Shown: one piece after another, positions 8,817-16,836 of the stretch
Numbering within the stretch: the first letter of the stretch is position 1
Layout: every line of letters begins with the position of its first letter
NCBI RefSeq assembly: GCF_014204515.1
Contig: NZ_JACHLI010000003.1
Location: 314,712 to 378,711 of the forward strand
DNA length: 64,000 nt
From: Pseudomonas nitroreducens
Lineage (GTDB): Bacteria; Pseudomonadota; Gammaproteobacteria; Pseudomonadales; Pseudomonadaceae
Reading direction: 5' to 3'
Made by a program: the position numbers and the translations under genes
Notes under the pieces: model-generated
Told to the model about the DNA's origin: nothing
Seen by the model: the letters and a program-made list of their open reading frames with translations, nothing else
Database searches by the model: none

Positions 8817-8832
8817 TCACTTCCTTGATCGG

Positions 8833-8863
8833 AAAAAGGGGATGCATCTGCATCCCCTTTTTT
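8833..8863 (+). terminator. rne terminator
   Basis: AAAAAGGGGATGCA / TGCATCCCCTTTTT forms a strong hairpin ending in a run of six T, starting 17 bases after the rne stop. Confidence 0.9.
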
Positions 8864-8925
8864 ATTGCCTGCGCGCCGTAGTTCAGCGCCACCCCAAGAT
8901 TGGCTGCCGGCGCGATGCGGGCCTA

Positions 8926-8950
8926 TCGCGGACGGAGTCCGCTCCTGCGA
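8926..8950. repeat. Single REP element (GGAC subtype)
   Basis: TCGCGGAC-GGA-GTCCGCTCCTGCGA has the palindromic core and GCTCCTRC tail of Pseudomonas REP sequences. It lies in the 320-base rne-murB gap, which otherwise holds two terminators and the REPIN at 8983-9060. Confidence 0.75.
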
Positions 8951-8982
8951 TAAGCCTGGCTCCTAAGAACAGACCTTAATCT

Positions 8983-9060
8983 GTAGGAGCGAGCTTGCTC
9001 GCGAATGGAGTCAAAAGGCCGCGTCGGCGCTGGGCTGTTCGCGAGTAAGCTCGCTCCTAC
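8983..9060. repeat. REPIN: inverted REP pair (GAGC subtype)
   Basis: GTAGGAGCGAGCTTGCTCGCGAA at 8983-9005 faces its near-perfect reverse complement at 9038-9060, separated by 32 bases. Each copy is itself a small hairpin with a GTAGGAGC head. Such head-to-head pairs are spread by RAYT transposases acting in trans; none is encoded in this window. Confidence 0.85.
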
Positions 9061-9095
9061 GAAAAGCCTTTTGTGTGCTGGAGCGCGGCACAAAA

Positions 9096-9119
9096 AAGGG
9101 ATGCCATTGGCATCCCTTG
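9096..9119 (-). terminator. murB operon terminator
   Basis: Read on the minus strand, AAGGGATGCCA / TGGCATCCCTT is followed by TTTT, 17 bases after the murB stop. It would end the exbB-to-murB transcript. Confidence 0.85.
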
Positions 9120-9136
9120 ATCGAATCGCAGCGACC

Positions 9137-10156
9137 TCAGTAGAGGTTCGGCTCCATTTCCAGCTCCACGCCGAAGCGCTGAAGGATATCGTCGCGGACG
9201 CGGATAGCCAGAGCGTGCAACTCAGCCCCCGTGGCACCGCCATAATTGACCAGCACCAGCGCCTGTTGCGCGTGCACACCGGCGGCACCGTCGCGGAAGC
9301 CCTTCCAGCCCGCCTTGTCGATCAGCCAGCCAGCCGCCAGCTTCATCTGGCCATCGGCCTGGGGATAGGCCACCAGATCGCTGTAGCGCTCACGCAGCAC
9401 ATCGGCCTGCCCGGCGGACACCAGCGGATTCTTGAAGAAGCTGCCGGCATTGCCCAGCACCGCCGGGTCAGGCAGCTTCTCGCGGCGAATGGCGCAGATC
9501 ACCCGCGACACATCGGCCGGCGCCGGCGCGGTCACGCCCTCCTCCGCCAGGCGCTGGCGCACTGGGCCATAGTCCAGGTGCAGTTGCGCCGTGCGGCTCA
9601 GGGCAAAGCGTACCCGCAGGATCAGCCAACGCCCCGGCTCGCGCTTGAAGCGGCTCTCGCGGTAAGCGAAGGCGCAGTCCTCCACACCGAACCCGCGCAG
9701 CTCGCCACTGTGGCGATCCAGCGCGGTCAGGCCGGCGAACACGTCCTTGATCTCGACGCCGTACGCGCCGATGTTCTGCATGGGCGCGGCACCCACGGTG
9801 CCGGGAATCAGGCTGAGGTTTTCCAGGCCGCCCAGGCCCTGGGCCAGGGTCCAGCGTACGAAATCATCCCAGACCTCACCGGCCTCGGCCTCCACTACCA
9901 CGCGCTCACCGTCGTCGCTGAGGATACGGACGCCGCGCGAAGCCATGCGCAGCACCAGCGCGTCGATGTCGCGGGTCAGCAACAGGTTGCTGCCGCCACC
10001 GATGATCATCAGCGGCAGGCCCTTTTCCGCAGCGGCGGCAATGCCTGCGCGGACTTCGTCGTCATCCTGGGCCTGGGCGAACCAGCGTGCCGCGACTTCC
10101 ACCCCGAAGGTGTTGTAGGGCTTGAGGGAGATGCGTTCTTGCAGTGGCAGCGTCAC
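9137..10156 (-). CDS. murB: UDP-N-acetylenolpyruvoylglucosamine reductase
   Basis: MurB reduces UDP-GlcNAc-enolpyruvate to UDP-MurNAc with NADPH and FAD in cytoplasmic peptidoglycan synthesis. The 339 residues match the E. coli-like type I form. The FAD site includes IIGGGSNLLL (about 51-60) and IPGTVGAAPMQNIGAYG (about 117-133). The catalytic Ser is S239 in GNAGSFFKNP, and the C-terminal Glu is E335 in EMEPNLY. The start overlaps the phosphatase gene by four bases (ATGA). It is the last gene of the exbB-exbD-lpxK-ycaR-kdsB-ptp-murB operon, which gathers LPS and murein precursor enzymes. Confidence 0.96.
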   Translation of the reverse strand: MTLPLQERISLKPYNTFGVEVAARWFAQAQDDDEVRAGIAAAAEKGLPLMIIGGGSNLLLTRDIDALVLRMASRGVRILSDDGERVVVEAEAGEVWDDFVRWTLAQGLGGLENLSLIPGTVGAAPMQNIGAYGVEIKDVFAGLTALDRHSGELRGFGVEDCAFAYRESRFKREPGRWLILRVRFALSRTAQLHLDYGPVRQRLAEEGVTAPAPADVSRVICAIRREKLPDPAVLGNAGSFFKNPLVSAGQADVLRERYSDLVAYPQADGQMKLAAGWLIDKAGWKGFRDGAAGVHAQQALVLVNYGGATGAELHALAIRVRDDILQRFGVELEMEPNLY

Positions 10157-10617
10157 AGGCGTCCCTTCACTTCCGTCAGCAGGCCATCGCAGCCCCGTTC
10201 CACCAGGTCGAGTACCTGCTCGAAGCCATCCTCGCCGCCGTAATACGGATCAGGGACCTCGTCGACTTCCAGGTCGTAGCGGCGCAGGAACAGGTCCAGT
10301 TCCGCTTTGCCGCTACTGCCACGCAGGCTCTTCAGGTCGCGCAGGTTGGCGTGGTCCATGGCCAGGACCAGGTCATAGCGGGAGAAATCCGCCACGCTGA
10401 CCTGCCGCGCCCGCAGGCTCGACAGGTCATAGCCGCGGCGCAGCGCGGCGGCGCGGGTGCGCGCGTCCGGCGCCTTGCCGATGTGCCAGTCGCCGGTGCC
10501 GGCCGAGTCGATTTCGATGCGTTCTTCCAGGCCGGCTTCACGGACCTTGTGGCGGAATACGCCCTCGGCCGTGGGCGAGCGGCAGATGTTGCCCAGGCAG
10601 ACGAACAGAACCTTCAT
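10153..10617 (-). CDS. Low-molecular-weight protein tyrosine phosphatase
   Basis: A 154-residue LMW-PTP. The signature CLGNICRS gives the C7-X5-R13 P-loop, and DPYYGG gives the general-acid Asp at D123. In other bacteria, family members dephosphorylate tyrosine kinases of polysaccharide export or arginine/tyrosine phosphoproteins. No BY-kinase or capsule gene is nearby, so its partner is unknown. The start overlaps the kdsB stop by one base (TGATG) and the end overlaps murB by four, so translation is coupled on both sides. Confidence 0.93.
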   Translation of the reverse strand: MKVLFVCLGNICRSPTAEGVFRHKVREAGLEERIEIDSAGTGDWHIGKAPDARTRAAALRRGYDLSSLRARQVSVADFSRYDLVLAMDHANLRDLKSLRGSSGKAELDLFLRRYDLEVDEVPDPYYGGEDGFEQVLDLVERGCDGLLTEVKGRL

Positions 10618-11381
10618 CAGGCCCCCAGGATGCGCCGGACGCGCTCCAGGTCTTCCGGGGTATCGACGCCGGCCTGCGGTGCTTCCAGGGCGTCAGCGAC
10701 GTGGATACGCACGCCGTGCCAGAGTGCGCGCAGTTGCTCCAGGCATTCGGTGTCTTCCAGCCAGCACGGGCCCCACGCCACGAAATCGCGCAGGAAGCGT
10801 GCACGGTAGGCGTAGATGCCGATGTGACGGCGATACGGCACGTTGGCCGGCAGCGACTCGCGATCCACCGCGAAGGCGTCGCGCGCCCAGGGCAGCGTGG
10901 CGCGGCTGAAGGTCAGGGCCAGGCCGTTCTTGTCGCTGACCACCTTGACGATGTTCGGGTTGAACAGCGCCGCCGGGTCGTGGATCTCTTCGCACAGGGT
11001 GGCGATGCCCGCTTCCGGGTGTGCCGCGAGGTTGGCAGCCACCTGGTCGATGATCGAAGGCGGCACCAGCGGCTCGTCGCCCTGCACGTTGACCACGATG
11101 GCGTCGTCGGCCAGGCCCAGCGCGTCGGCGACTTCCGCCAGGCGGTCGGTGCCGGAGTTGTGGTCGGCGCGGGTCAGCACCACCGGGGCACCGAAGCCCT
11201 GGCAGGCATCGAAGATGCGCGCATCGTCAGTGGCGACCACCACCTGGGTGGCCGAGCTTTTGCCGGCCTGGGCCCAGACATGCTGGATCATCGGCTTGCC
11301 GGCGATGTCCTGCAGCGGCTTGCCGGGCAGGCGGGTGGAGGCGAAGCGAGCGGGAATGACGACGGTGTAGGCCTGGCTCAT
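10617..11381 (-). CDS. kdsB: 3-deoxy-manno-octulosonate cytidylyltransferase (CMP-KDO synthetase)
   Basis: KdsB activates KDO as CMP-KDO for transfer to lipid A in the LPS inner core. The 254-residue length is normal. The N-terminus VVIPARFASTRLPGKPL is the cytidylyltransferase signature, with VNVQGDEPLV (metal/CTP site) and the YRHIGIYAYR segment further on. It sits between ycaR and the phosphatase gene, four bases from ycaR, within the LPS/murein operon next to lpxK. The co-location of two lipid A/KDO enzymes supports both names. Confidence 0.96.
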   Translation of the reverse strand: MSQAYTVVIPARFASTRLPGKPLQDIAGKPMIQHVWAQAGKSSATQVVVATDDARIFDACQGFGAPVVLTRADHNSGTDRLAEVADALGLADDAIVVNVQGDEPLVPPSIIDQVAANLAAHPEAGIATLCEEIHDPAALFNPNIVKVVSDKNGLALTFSRATLPWARDAFAVDRESLPANVPYRRHIGIYAYRARFLRDFVAWGPCWLEDTECLEQLRALWHGVRIHVADALEAPQAGVDTPEDLERVRRILGA

Positions 11382-11385
11382 GGGA

Positions 11386-11571
11386 TTACTTGTCCAGACG
11401 TTCGTCGACGTTCAGGGTGCGCGCCTCACCTTCGAGCATCACCGGGATGCCGTCACGCACCGGGTAGGCGAGGCCGTCGGTCTTGCAGATCAGCTCGGAC
11501 TTGTCGTCGGTGAGCTTGAGCGGGCCCTTGCACAGCGGACAGGCGAGGATATCGAGGAGTTTCGGGTCCAT
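11386..11571 (-). CDS. ycaR: Trm112/YcaR family protein
   Basis: A 61-residue Trm112-family protein. DPKLLDILACPLCKGPL holds the CPxC pair that often binds zinc, although only one further cysteine (LICKTDG) is visible, so zinc binding is uncertain. In eukaryotes Trm112 activates methyltransferases; the role of the bacterial stand-alone form is not settled. Its fixed place between lpxK and kdsB in gammaproteobacteria suggests a link to the envelope operon. An AAGGAAC ribosome site precedes the ATG. Confidence 0.88.
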   Translation of the reverse strand: MDPKLLDILACPLCKGPLKLTDDKSELICKTDGLAYPVRDGIPVMLEGEARTLNVDERLDK

Positions 11572-11619
11572 GGTGCGTTCCTTGAGCTTTGAACAGAGTG
11601 AAGCAGGGACGAGGGCCGA

Positions 11620-12618
11620 TCAGCGGGCGACCAGGCGCTCGAGCTGGGCATCGAACCAGGCGACGAAGGCCGGCGAGGGCTGCGCTTCGACGGCGAGGTA
11701 CCACCAGTCGGGCGCGGCAAAGGACCGGCATTTCACCGCGTCCTTCTCGGTCATGACCAGCGGCAGTTCCGGCGTGAAGCGCAGCTGCTCGGCGGTATAG
11801 GCCGCATGGTCGGGGAAGGGATGCGGAATCGGCCGCCAGTTTAGCGCCTCGAGCGTTGTGAAGAAACGCTGCGGGTTGCCGATTCCGGCCAGGGCGTGCA
11901 GCGCTTGCCCGGCGGGGAAATGCTCGACGCCGCGGCGCTCGCCGCTGGCCAGGTTGACCAGGGCAGAAGGTCGCAGGACGAAGGAGAAGGCACCCGGCGG
12001 ATCGCTGGGTGCGCCGTTGTGCAGCACGGCATCGACGTCGGCCAGTCGCTCGGCCGGCTCGCGCAGCGGCCCGGCGGGCAGGCAGCGGCCATTGCCCAGG
12101 CCGCGGGCGGCATCGATCAGCACCAGTTCCAGGTCGCGGGCCAGGCGGTAGTGTTGCAGGCCGTCATCGCAGAGGATCAGGTCCAGCGGCTCTTCGGCCA
12201 GCAGCGCGCGCACGGCGCTGGAGCGATCCGGGTCGATCATCAGCGGCACGCCGCTGCGGCGCACGATCATCAGCGGCTCATCGCCGGCCTCTGTTGCCGA
12301 CTGCTCGGCACGTACGCGCCAGGGCGTCTGCGGTGGCTTGGCGCCATAGCCACGACTGACCACGCCGACCTTCAGCCCACGGGCGCGGCAGTGTTCGATC
12401 AGCCAGAGGATCATCGGCGTCTTGCCGGTGCCGCCGACGGTGATATTGCCGACCACGATGATCGGCACCGGCGCGCGGTAGGCCGGCCTGGCGCCGGAGA
12501 GGAAGTCCTGCCGGCGGCCCTGAGCGACGCGCCGGTAGAGCAGTTCGAGCGGCTTGAGCAGGGCCAGGGCGGGATGGCCCTTGTACCAGGCGTCGAGCAG
12601 GCGGTCGGAGAACGCCAT
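11620..12618 (-). CDS. lpxK: Tetraacyldisaccharide 4'-kinase
   Basis: LpxK phosphorylates the 4' position of the lipid A disaccharide to make lipid IVA, at the inner face of the inner membrane. It has 332 residues. A hydrophobic N-terminal region (about 15-30) is followed by the P-loop VVGNITVGGTGKTP (about 55-68), then the LILCDDGLQHYRL motif and the MTEKDAVKC motif near the C-terminus. The start overlaps the exbD stop (TGATG). The operon order exbB-exbD-lpxK replaces the msbA-lpxK pairing of enterobacteria, as known in Pseudomonas. Confidence 0.96.
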   Translation of the reverse strand: MAFSDRLLDAWYKGHPALALLKPLELLYRRVAQGRRQDFLSGARPAYRAPVPIIVVGNITVGGTGKTPMILWLIEHCRARGLKVGVVSRGYGAKPPQTPWRVRAEQSATEAGDEPLMIVRRSGVPLMIDPDRSSAVRALLAEEPLDLILCDDGLQHYRLARDLELVLIDAARGLGNGRCLPAGPLREPAERLADVDAVLHNGAPSDPPGAFSFVLRPSALVNLASGERRGVEHFPAGQALHALAGIGNPQRFFTTLEALNWRPIPHPFPDHAAYTAEQLRFTPELPLVMTEKDAVKCRSFAAPDWWYLAVEAQPSPAFVAWFDAQLERLVAR

Positions 12619-13067
12619 CAGGGGGTCTTCTTGTCCGCCCGGGACTCGATGGTGGTGATGCGCAGGTGGGTGAAGCCCAGCTTGCCGGCCGCATCCATCG
12701 CGGTGACCACGGACTGGTAGTCCACCTTGCCGTCGGCGGTGATCACCACCGGCAGGCTGTTGTCGCCGGCGGACTCGCGCTGCATGGCGTTCATCAGGTT
12801 TTCCAGGTCGTCGCGCGCCAGGCTCTGGCCGTTGAGCGCGTAGTGCCCTTCGAGGCTGATGGAGATTTCCAGCTGCTTGATCTCGGTGGCTTCGGGCGGC
12901 GTGCCGCTGACCGCCTCGGGCAGTTCGACCTTGAGCTGCGAGGGCTTGGTGAACGAGGTGGCGACCACGAAGAACAGCAGCAGCACGAAGATCACATCGA
13001 TCAGCGACGCCAGGTTGATGAAGACGTCCTCGCGGGCCGCTCCGCCCGCTCTGCGGCGGAATTTCAC
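12618..13067 (-). CDS. exbD: ExbD/TolR-type biopolymer transport protein
   Basis: A 149-residue ExbD/TolR protein with a short cytoplasmic N-terminus, one membrane helix (about 17-40) and a periplasmic domain. The essential helix Asp is present in LIDVIFVLLLFF (D24). It should pair with the preceding ExbB-like protein as a proton-driven stator complex. No tonB, tolA or receptor gene is adjacent, so the partner driven by this pair is unknown. Its start overlaps exbB by four bases. I call it ExbD rather than TolR because the tol-pal cluster is not here. Confidence 0.9.
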   Translation of the reverse strand: MKFRRRAGGAAREDVFINLASLIDVIFVLLLFFVVATSFTKPSQLKVELPEAVSGTPPEATEIKQLEISISLEGHYALNGQSLARDDLENLMNAMQRESAGDNSLPVVITADGKVDYQSVVTAMDAAGKLGFTHLRITTIESRADKKTP

Positions 13068-13699
13068 GCTTTGCCTTCCTCGACGAAGTCGACTTCGCGG
13101 TCGCCCTGGGTCACTTCCACCAGCTTGATGGCTTCCTGCTCCATGGCGATGACCAGCTCATCGACGCGGCGCAGCAGGTAGCGGTGGAAGAACACCGCCG
13201 GGATCGCCACGATCAGGCCGGCCGCGGTGGTGATCAGCGCCTTGGAGATACCGCCGGCGAGCATCGGCGCGTTGGCCATGCCGTCGCCCATGAAGGCGCT
13301 GAAGATCTGGATCATGCCGAACACGGTACCCAGCAGGCCGAGCAGCGGGGCCATGGCGGCGATGGTGCCCAGGGCATTGAGGTAGCGCTCCAGCTCGTGG
13401 ATGACGCGGGACGCGGCTTCCTCGATGCACTCCTTCATGATCTCGCGACCGTGCTTGGAGTTGGCCAGGCCGGCAGCGAGGATTTCACCCAGCGGGGAAG
13501 ACGCGCGCAGGTCCTTGAGGGCCTGGCTGTTCATCTTCTTGTCCTTGATCTGCTTCCACACCTGGCCGAGCAGCTGCGGCGGGGCCACACGGCTCAGGCG
13601 CAGGGTCCACAGACGTTCGGCGACGATCGCCATGGCAGCGACGGAGCTCAGCAAGATCGGCAGCATCATCCAGCCGCCAGCTTTGACCAGTTCCCACAC
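13064..13699 (-). CDS. exbB: ExbB/TolQ-type proton channel protein (MotA/TolQ/ExbB family)
   Basis: A 211-residue inner-membrane protein of the MotA/TolQ/ExbB family, with helices at about 8-27, 100-125 and 140-165 and the signature LGTVFGMIQIFSAF. It forms the pentamer around ExbD. The start is best read as GTG at 13699 (then WELVKAGGWMMLPILL), with AGGGGA about nine bases upstream. A longer frame to 13774 adds an Arg-rich tail and overlaps the comEC stop region. First gene of the seven-gene operon ending at murB. It may provide energy to an envelope machine linked to LPS export, but this is speculation from location. Confidence 0.88.
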   Translation of the reverse strand: MWELVKAGGWMMLPILLSSVAAMAIVAERLWTLRLSRVAPPQLLGQVWKQIKDKKMNSQALKDLRASSPLGEILAAGLANSKHGREIMKECIEEAASRVIHELERYLNALGTIAAMAPLLGLLGTVFGMIQIFSAFMGDGMANAPMLAGGISKALITTAAGLIVAIPAVFFHRYLLRRVDELVIAMEQEAIKLVEVTQGDREVDFVEEGKA

Positions 13700-13770
13700 A
13701 GTGGTGAATCCCCTGAAAAAAAGTGGCGCCACTCTAGCACAGGGGCCGTGGCGAGCCGACCGCCCCGGTC

Positions 13771-16086
13771 TCAATTTTCCTGCCAGAAATGTGCGCCTTC
13801 CCGCACTCCCCGGACCTCGCCATGGGTGCCGAGGGTCAGGGTCAGCGCGCCCTGCTCCGCCGTATCCTGAATGTGGATGCCCAGCGCATGGAAGCGCTCG
13901 ACGACCGACGGATGCGGGTGGCCGTAGGGGTTGTTGGCGCCACGGGAGATGATCGCCGTGCCCGGCTGGATCGCCCGCAGGAAGGCCGGCCCGGAGGAGC
14001 TGCGGCTGCCATGGTGGCCGGCCAGCAGCCAGTCGATGTGCTCGCCTGGATGCGCCGCCAGCCAGGCCAGCTCGGCGGCTTGCGGCAGGTCACCGGTGAG
14101 CAGGAGGCGCTCGCCATCGGCTTCGATCTCCAGGGCGCAGGAGCGGTCGTTGCTTTCCCGCGCGCCCTGCCATGCCCAGCTGGAGAAGCGCACGCCGTCG
14201 ATGTTCCAGGCTTCGATCCGACAAGGGCTGGCTGCCAGCTCCGACGGCAGGCGGTCCGGCTCGCCGCTGATGACCCGCGCCGGGTGCAACGAGCGTTTCA
14301 CCGCGGGCGCACCGCCGGCATGGTCGTTGTCCGCGTGGCTGAGCATCAGCAGGTCCAGCCGGGCAATGCCCAGACTGCGCAGAGTGGGCACGACTACGCG
14401 CTCACCGATATCGAAGTCGCCGTTACGCGCCCCGGTGTCGTACAGCCACACCTGGCTATGCGTATGGATCAGCACCGACAGCCCCTGCCCCACGTCCAGC
14501 ACGCGGATTTCCGCCCGCCCCGGCGCCGGTAAGGTCACACCGGGCCAGAACACCGGCAGGAACATCGCCACGCCCAAAGCCCGTACAGGCACGCCCGCCG
14601 GAGCCAACAACAGCAGGGCGCCGAGCATCGCCAACGCCAGCGCCCAGGCCGGCGCGGCCACCGGCTGCCAGGCCGGAGCCAACCCGGCCATCCAGCCCAG
14701 CAGGCGGAACAGTAGCTCCAGCAGTCCGCCCGACAGCCACAGCAGTGCCTCGCCCAGCGAGGGAATGCCCAGTGCCAGGCTGCCCAGCAGGGCCAATGGC
14801 ACGACGACCAACTCCACCCAGGGCACCGCGATCAGGTTGGCCACCACCCCGGACAGGCTCAACGGCAGCCCCAGGGCAATGGAGGCCGGCAACAGTCCGA
14901 CCGCCATCAACCATTGCGCGCGCAGCCAGGTACGCCAGGCGCTCCAGCGTCCCAGGCGCCCAGAGAAACCGAAGATCAGCAGCGCCACCGCCGCATAGGA
15001 CAGCCAGAAGCCGGGCAACAGCACCACCAGCGGCTCCGCCAGCAGGACCACCAGCAAGGCACCGAGCAAGGGCGTCCACAGGCCACGATGGCGATAGCGC
15101 AGGCGCCACAGCAGGACGATGGAGACCATCACGCAGGCGCGCTGCAACGGCACGTCGAAGCCGGCCATCAGGCTGTACGCCCAGGCCCCCGCCGCGGCCA
15201 GCCCACAGGCACAGGGCAGCCAGGGGATGCGCGCCGGCCAGCAGCCCCAGCGCGCCAGCCCGGCCACCAGGGCGTAGAGCAGCCCCGCCAGCAGCGAGAT
15301 GTGCGAGCCGGAGATCACCATCAGGTGCAGGGTCCCGGTGTCCTGCAGGACCTGCCAGTCCGCTGTGGTCAGCCCCGAGGCATCGCCCAGCACCAGGGCT
15401 GCCAGCGCTCCAGAGCGGCCATTCGCGTCCACTGCCAGCAGACGCTTGCGCCAGGCCTCACGCCAGGCGCTGGGGCCGCTGGCGGTTTCCAGCCGCTGGC
15501 CGTCCTTGACGCTGCCGGTGGCGCCGATGCGCTGGGCGGTGAGCCAGGCCTCGTAGTCGAAGCCGGCGCCGTTGGCCATGCCGTGGGGACGCTTGAGCTT
15601 GACCGCCAGCCGCCAGCGCTCGCCGCCTTCCACCGGCGGCCCGCCGAACCAGGACAGGCGCAGCGTGGCGGGAACCTTCGCACGAGGACTGGAGACGTCG
15701 GTGAGCATGAAACGCACGGAAGGCCCGGAGCGATCCGGCAGGCCCTCCACCCTGCCCTCCAGCCACAGCGTGCGGCCATCCAGCTCCGCTGCCAATCGGT
15801 CATCCAGCGCCCACTGCGCCGACACACAGGCCCAGGCGAAACCGAGGAGGAACAGGCCGATGCAGTAGCCGCGGGTCAGCAGCAGCGGCAAGCCGATCAA
15901 CCCGAGCACCAGCAGGGCCCAGCCGGCCGGCAGCGTCGGCAACCCGCGCAGCGCCAGCAGGCCGAGGGCCAGCGAGAACATCCCTGCAAGTGGCAACGAA
16001 GCGCCTCCCGGCTCCCGGCGCAACCGCCGATCCGCTTGGCCTGCGGCGGTTACACACGGACATGATTGGCAACCAAAGACTGTCAC
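13771..16086 (-). CDS. comEC: ComEC/Rec2 family DNA uptake channel protein
   Basis: A large inner-membrane protein (up to 771 residues) that forms the channel carrying single-stranded DNA into the cytoplasm in natural transformation. The order is N-terminal DUF4131 with hydrophobic helices, the ComEC multi-helix domain (DTGTLHLMVISGSHISLLAGLLY and further helices to about 500), and a C-terminal metallo-beta-lactamase domain (LSHADNDHAGG, LLAGHHGSRSSS, with metal-ligand His/Asp). The start is uncertain: the first 35 residues look non-native, and MFSLALGLLALRGLP at 15981 may be the true beginning. No other competence gene is near. In Pseudomonas the gene sits alone before the exbB operon. Confidence 0.92.
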   Translation of the reverse strand: MTVFGCQSCPCVTAAGQADRRLRREPGGASLPLAGMFSLALGLLALRGLPTLPAGWALLVLGLIGLPLLLTRGYCIGLFLLGFAWACVSAQWALDDRLAAELDGRTLWLEGRVEGLPDRSGPSVRFMLTDVSSPRAKVPATLRLSWFGGPPVEGGERWRLAVKLKRPHGMANGAGFDYEAWLTAQRIGATGSVKDGQRLETASGPSAWREAWRKRLLAVDANGRSGALAALVLGDASGLTTADWQVLQDTGTLHLMVISGSHISLLAGLLYALVAGLARWGCWPARIPWLPCACGLAAAGAWAYSLMAGFDVPLQRACVMVSIVLLWRLRYRHRGLWTPLLGALLVVLLAEPLVVLLPGFWLSYAAVALLIFGFSGRLGRWSAWRTWLRAQWLMAVGLLPASIALGLPLSLSGVVANLIAVPWVELVVVPLALLGSLALGIPSLGEALLWLSGGLLELLFRLLGWMAGLAPAWQPVAAPAWALALAMLGALLLLAPAGVPVRALGVAMFLPVFWPGVTLPAPGRAEIRVLDVGQGLSVLIHTHSQVWLYDTGARNGDFDIGERVVVPTLRSLGIARLDLLMLSHADNDHAGGAPAVKRSLHPARVISGEPDRLPSELAASPCRIEAWNIDGVRFSSWAWQGARESNDRSCALEIEADGERLLLTGDLPQAAELAWLAAHPGEHIDWLLAGHHGSRSSSGPAFLRAIQPGTAIISRGANNPYGHPHPSVVERFHALGIHIQDTAEQGALTLTLGTHGEVRGVREGAHFWQEN

Positions 16087-16133
16087 CTAGCTAGGCATAA
16101 TGGTGCGTCGTCCGTCTGCCAGAGATTTCCTCC

Positions 16134-16664
16134 ATGCCGCGCCGAATCTTCAAGCGCTACATGCCGGATCCGGAAAGCATCAGGAACCACAAGGGCCTGC
16201 GTTTTCTCGGACCGCTGATCCAGTCGCCCAACCTCTGGCACCTCAATCGCCGCTCCGTGTCACGCGCCATGGGCATGGGGCTGTTCGCCGCCTTTATCCC
16301 GATCCCGCTGCAGATGCTACTGGCCGCATCGCTGGCCGTGTGGGTGCGGGCCAACCTGCCGATCTCGGTGGGTCTGGTCTGGCTGACCAACCCGATCACC
16401 ATGCCGCCGGTGTTCTACTGCACCTACAAGATGGGCGCCTGGGTCATGGGCATCCCGGCACGCGCCCTGCCCGAACACCTGACCTGGGAATGGATCAGCG
16501 GCGAGTTGTCGATGCTCTGGCAGCCGTTCCTGCTCGGTTCGGTGATCTGCGGCATTCTCGTCGGCATCCTCGGCTACCTGGCGACCGAAGGTTACTGGCG
16601 CTGGTGGATCGGCCGCAGCTGGCGCCGGCGCCGGGCGTTGCGCAATCTGCAGAACGGCATCTGA
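16134..16664 (+). CDS. DUF2062 membrane protein
   Basis: A 176-residue protein with the DUF2062 pattern: a basic N-terminus, then hydrophobic segments around 47-70, 75-95 and 130-150, and the motif TNPITMPPVFYCTYKMG typical of the family. The C-terminus is basic (RSWRRRRALRNLQ). Function is unknown; some members adjoin glycosyltransferases. It is divergent from comEC with a short shared promoter region and precedes a REPIN. A frame starting 34 bases earlier is out of register and has poor composition. Confidence 0.85.
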   Translation: MPRRIFKRYMPDPESIRNHKGLRFLGPLIQSPNLWHLNRRSVSRAMGMGLFAAFIPIPLQMLLAASLAVWVRANLPISVGLVWLTNPITMPPVFYCTYKMGAWVMGIPARALPEHLTWEWISGELSMLWQPFLLGSVICGILVGILGYLATEGYWRWWIGRSWRRRRALRNLQNGI

Positions 16665-16674
16665 CGAGACGCCC

Positions 16675-16765
16675 GTAGGAGCGGACTTCGTCCGCGATCG
16701 TTTCATATCCGCTCAGACCAGTCAGGGAGCGCGGCCAACCCATCGCGGACGAAGTCCGCTCCTAC
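16675..16765. repeat. REPIN: inverted REP pair (GGAC subtype)
   Basis: GTAGGAGCGGACTTCGTCCG begins the left copy (16675-16700). Its reverse complement lies at 16741-16765. The palindrome core is GGAC...GTCC, unlike the GAGC type at 8983 and 31877, so two REP families coexist. Confidence 0.85.
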
Positions 16766-16792
16766 GCCACGTCCACCAACCAGCTGCAGACA

Positions 16793-16823
16793 CAAAAAAG
16801 CCGCCCCGAAGGGCGGCTTTTTC
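16793..16823. terminator. Bidirectional terminator between DUF2062 gene and lolE
   Basis: AAAAAAGCCGCCC / GGGCGGCTTTTT, with a short loop, has A- and T-runs on both flanks and serves the convergent genes. Confidence 0.88.
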
Positions 16824-16836
16824 GTGGGCTGGTGGA

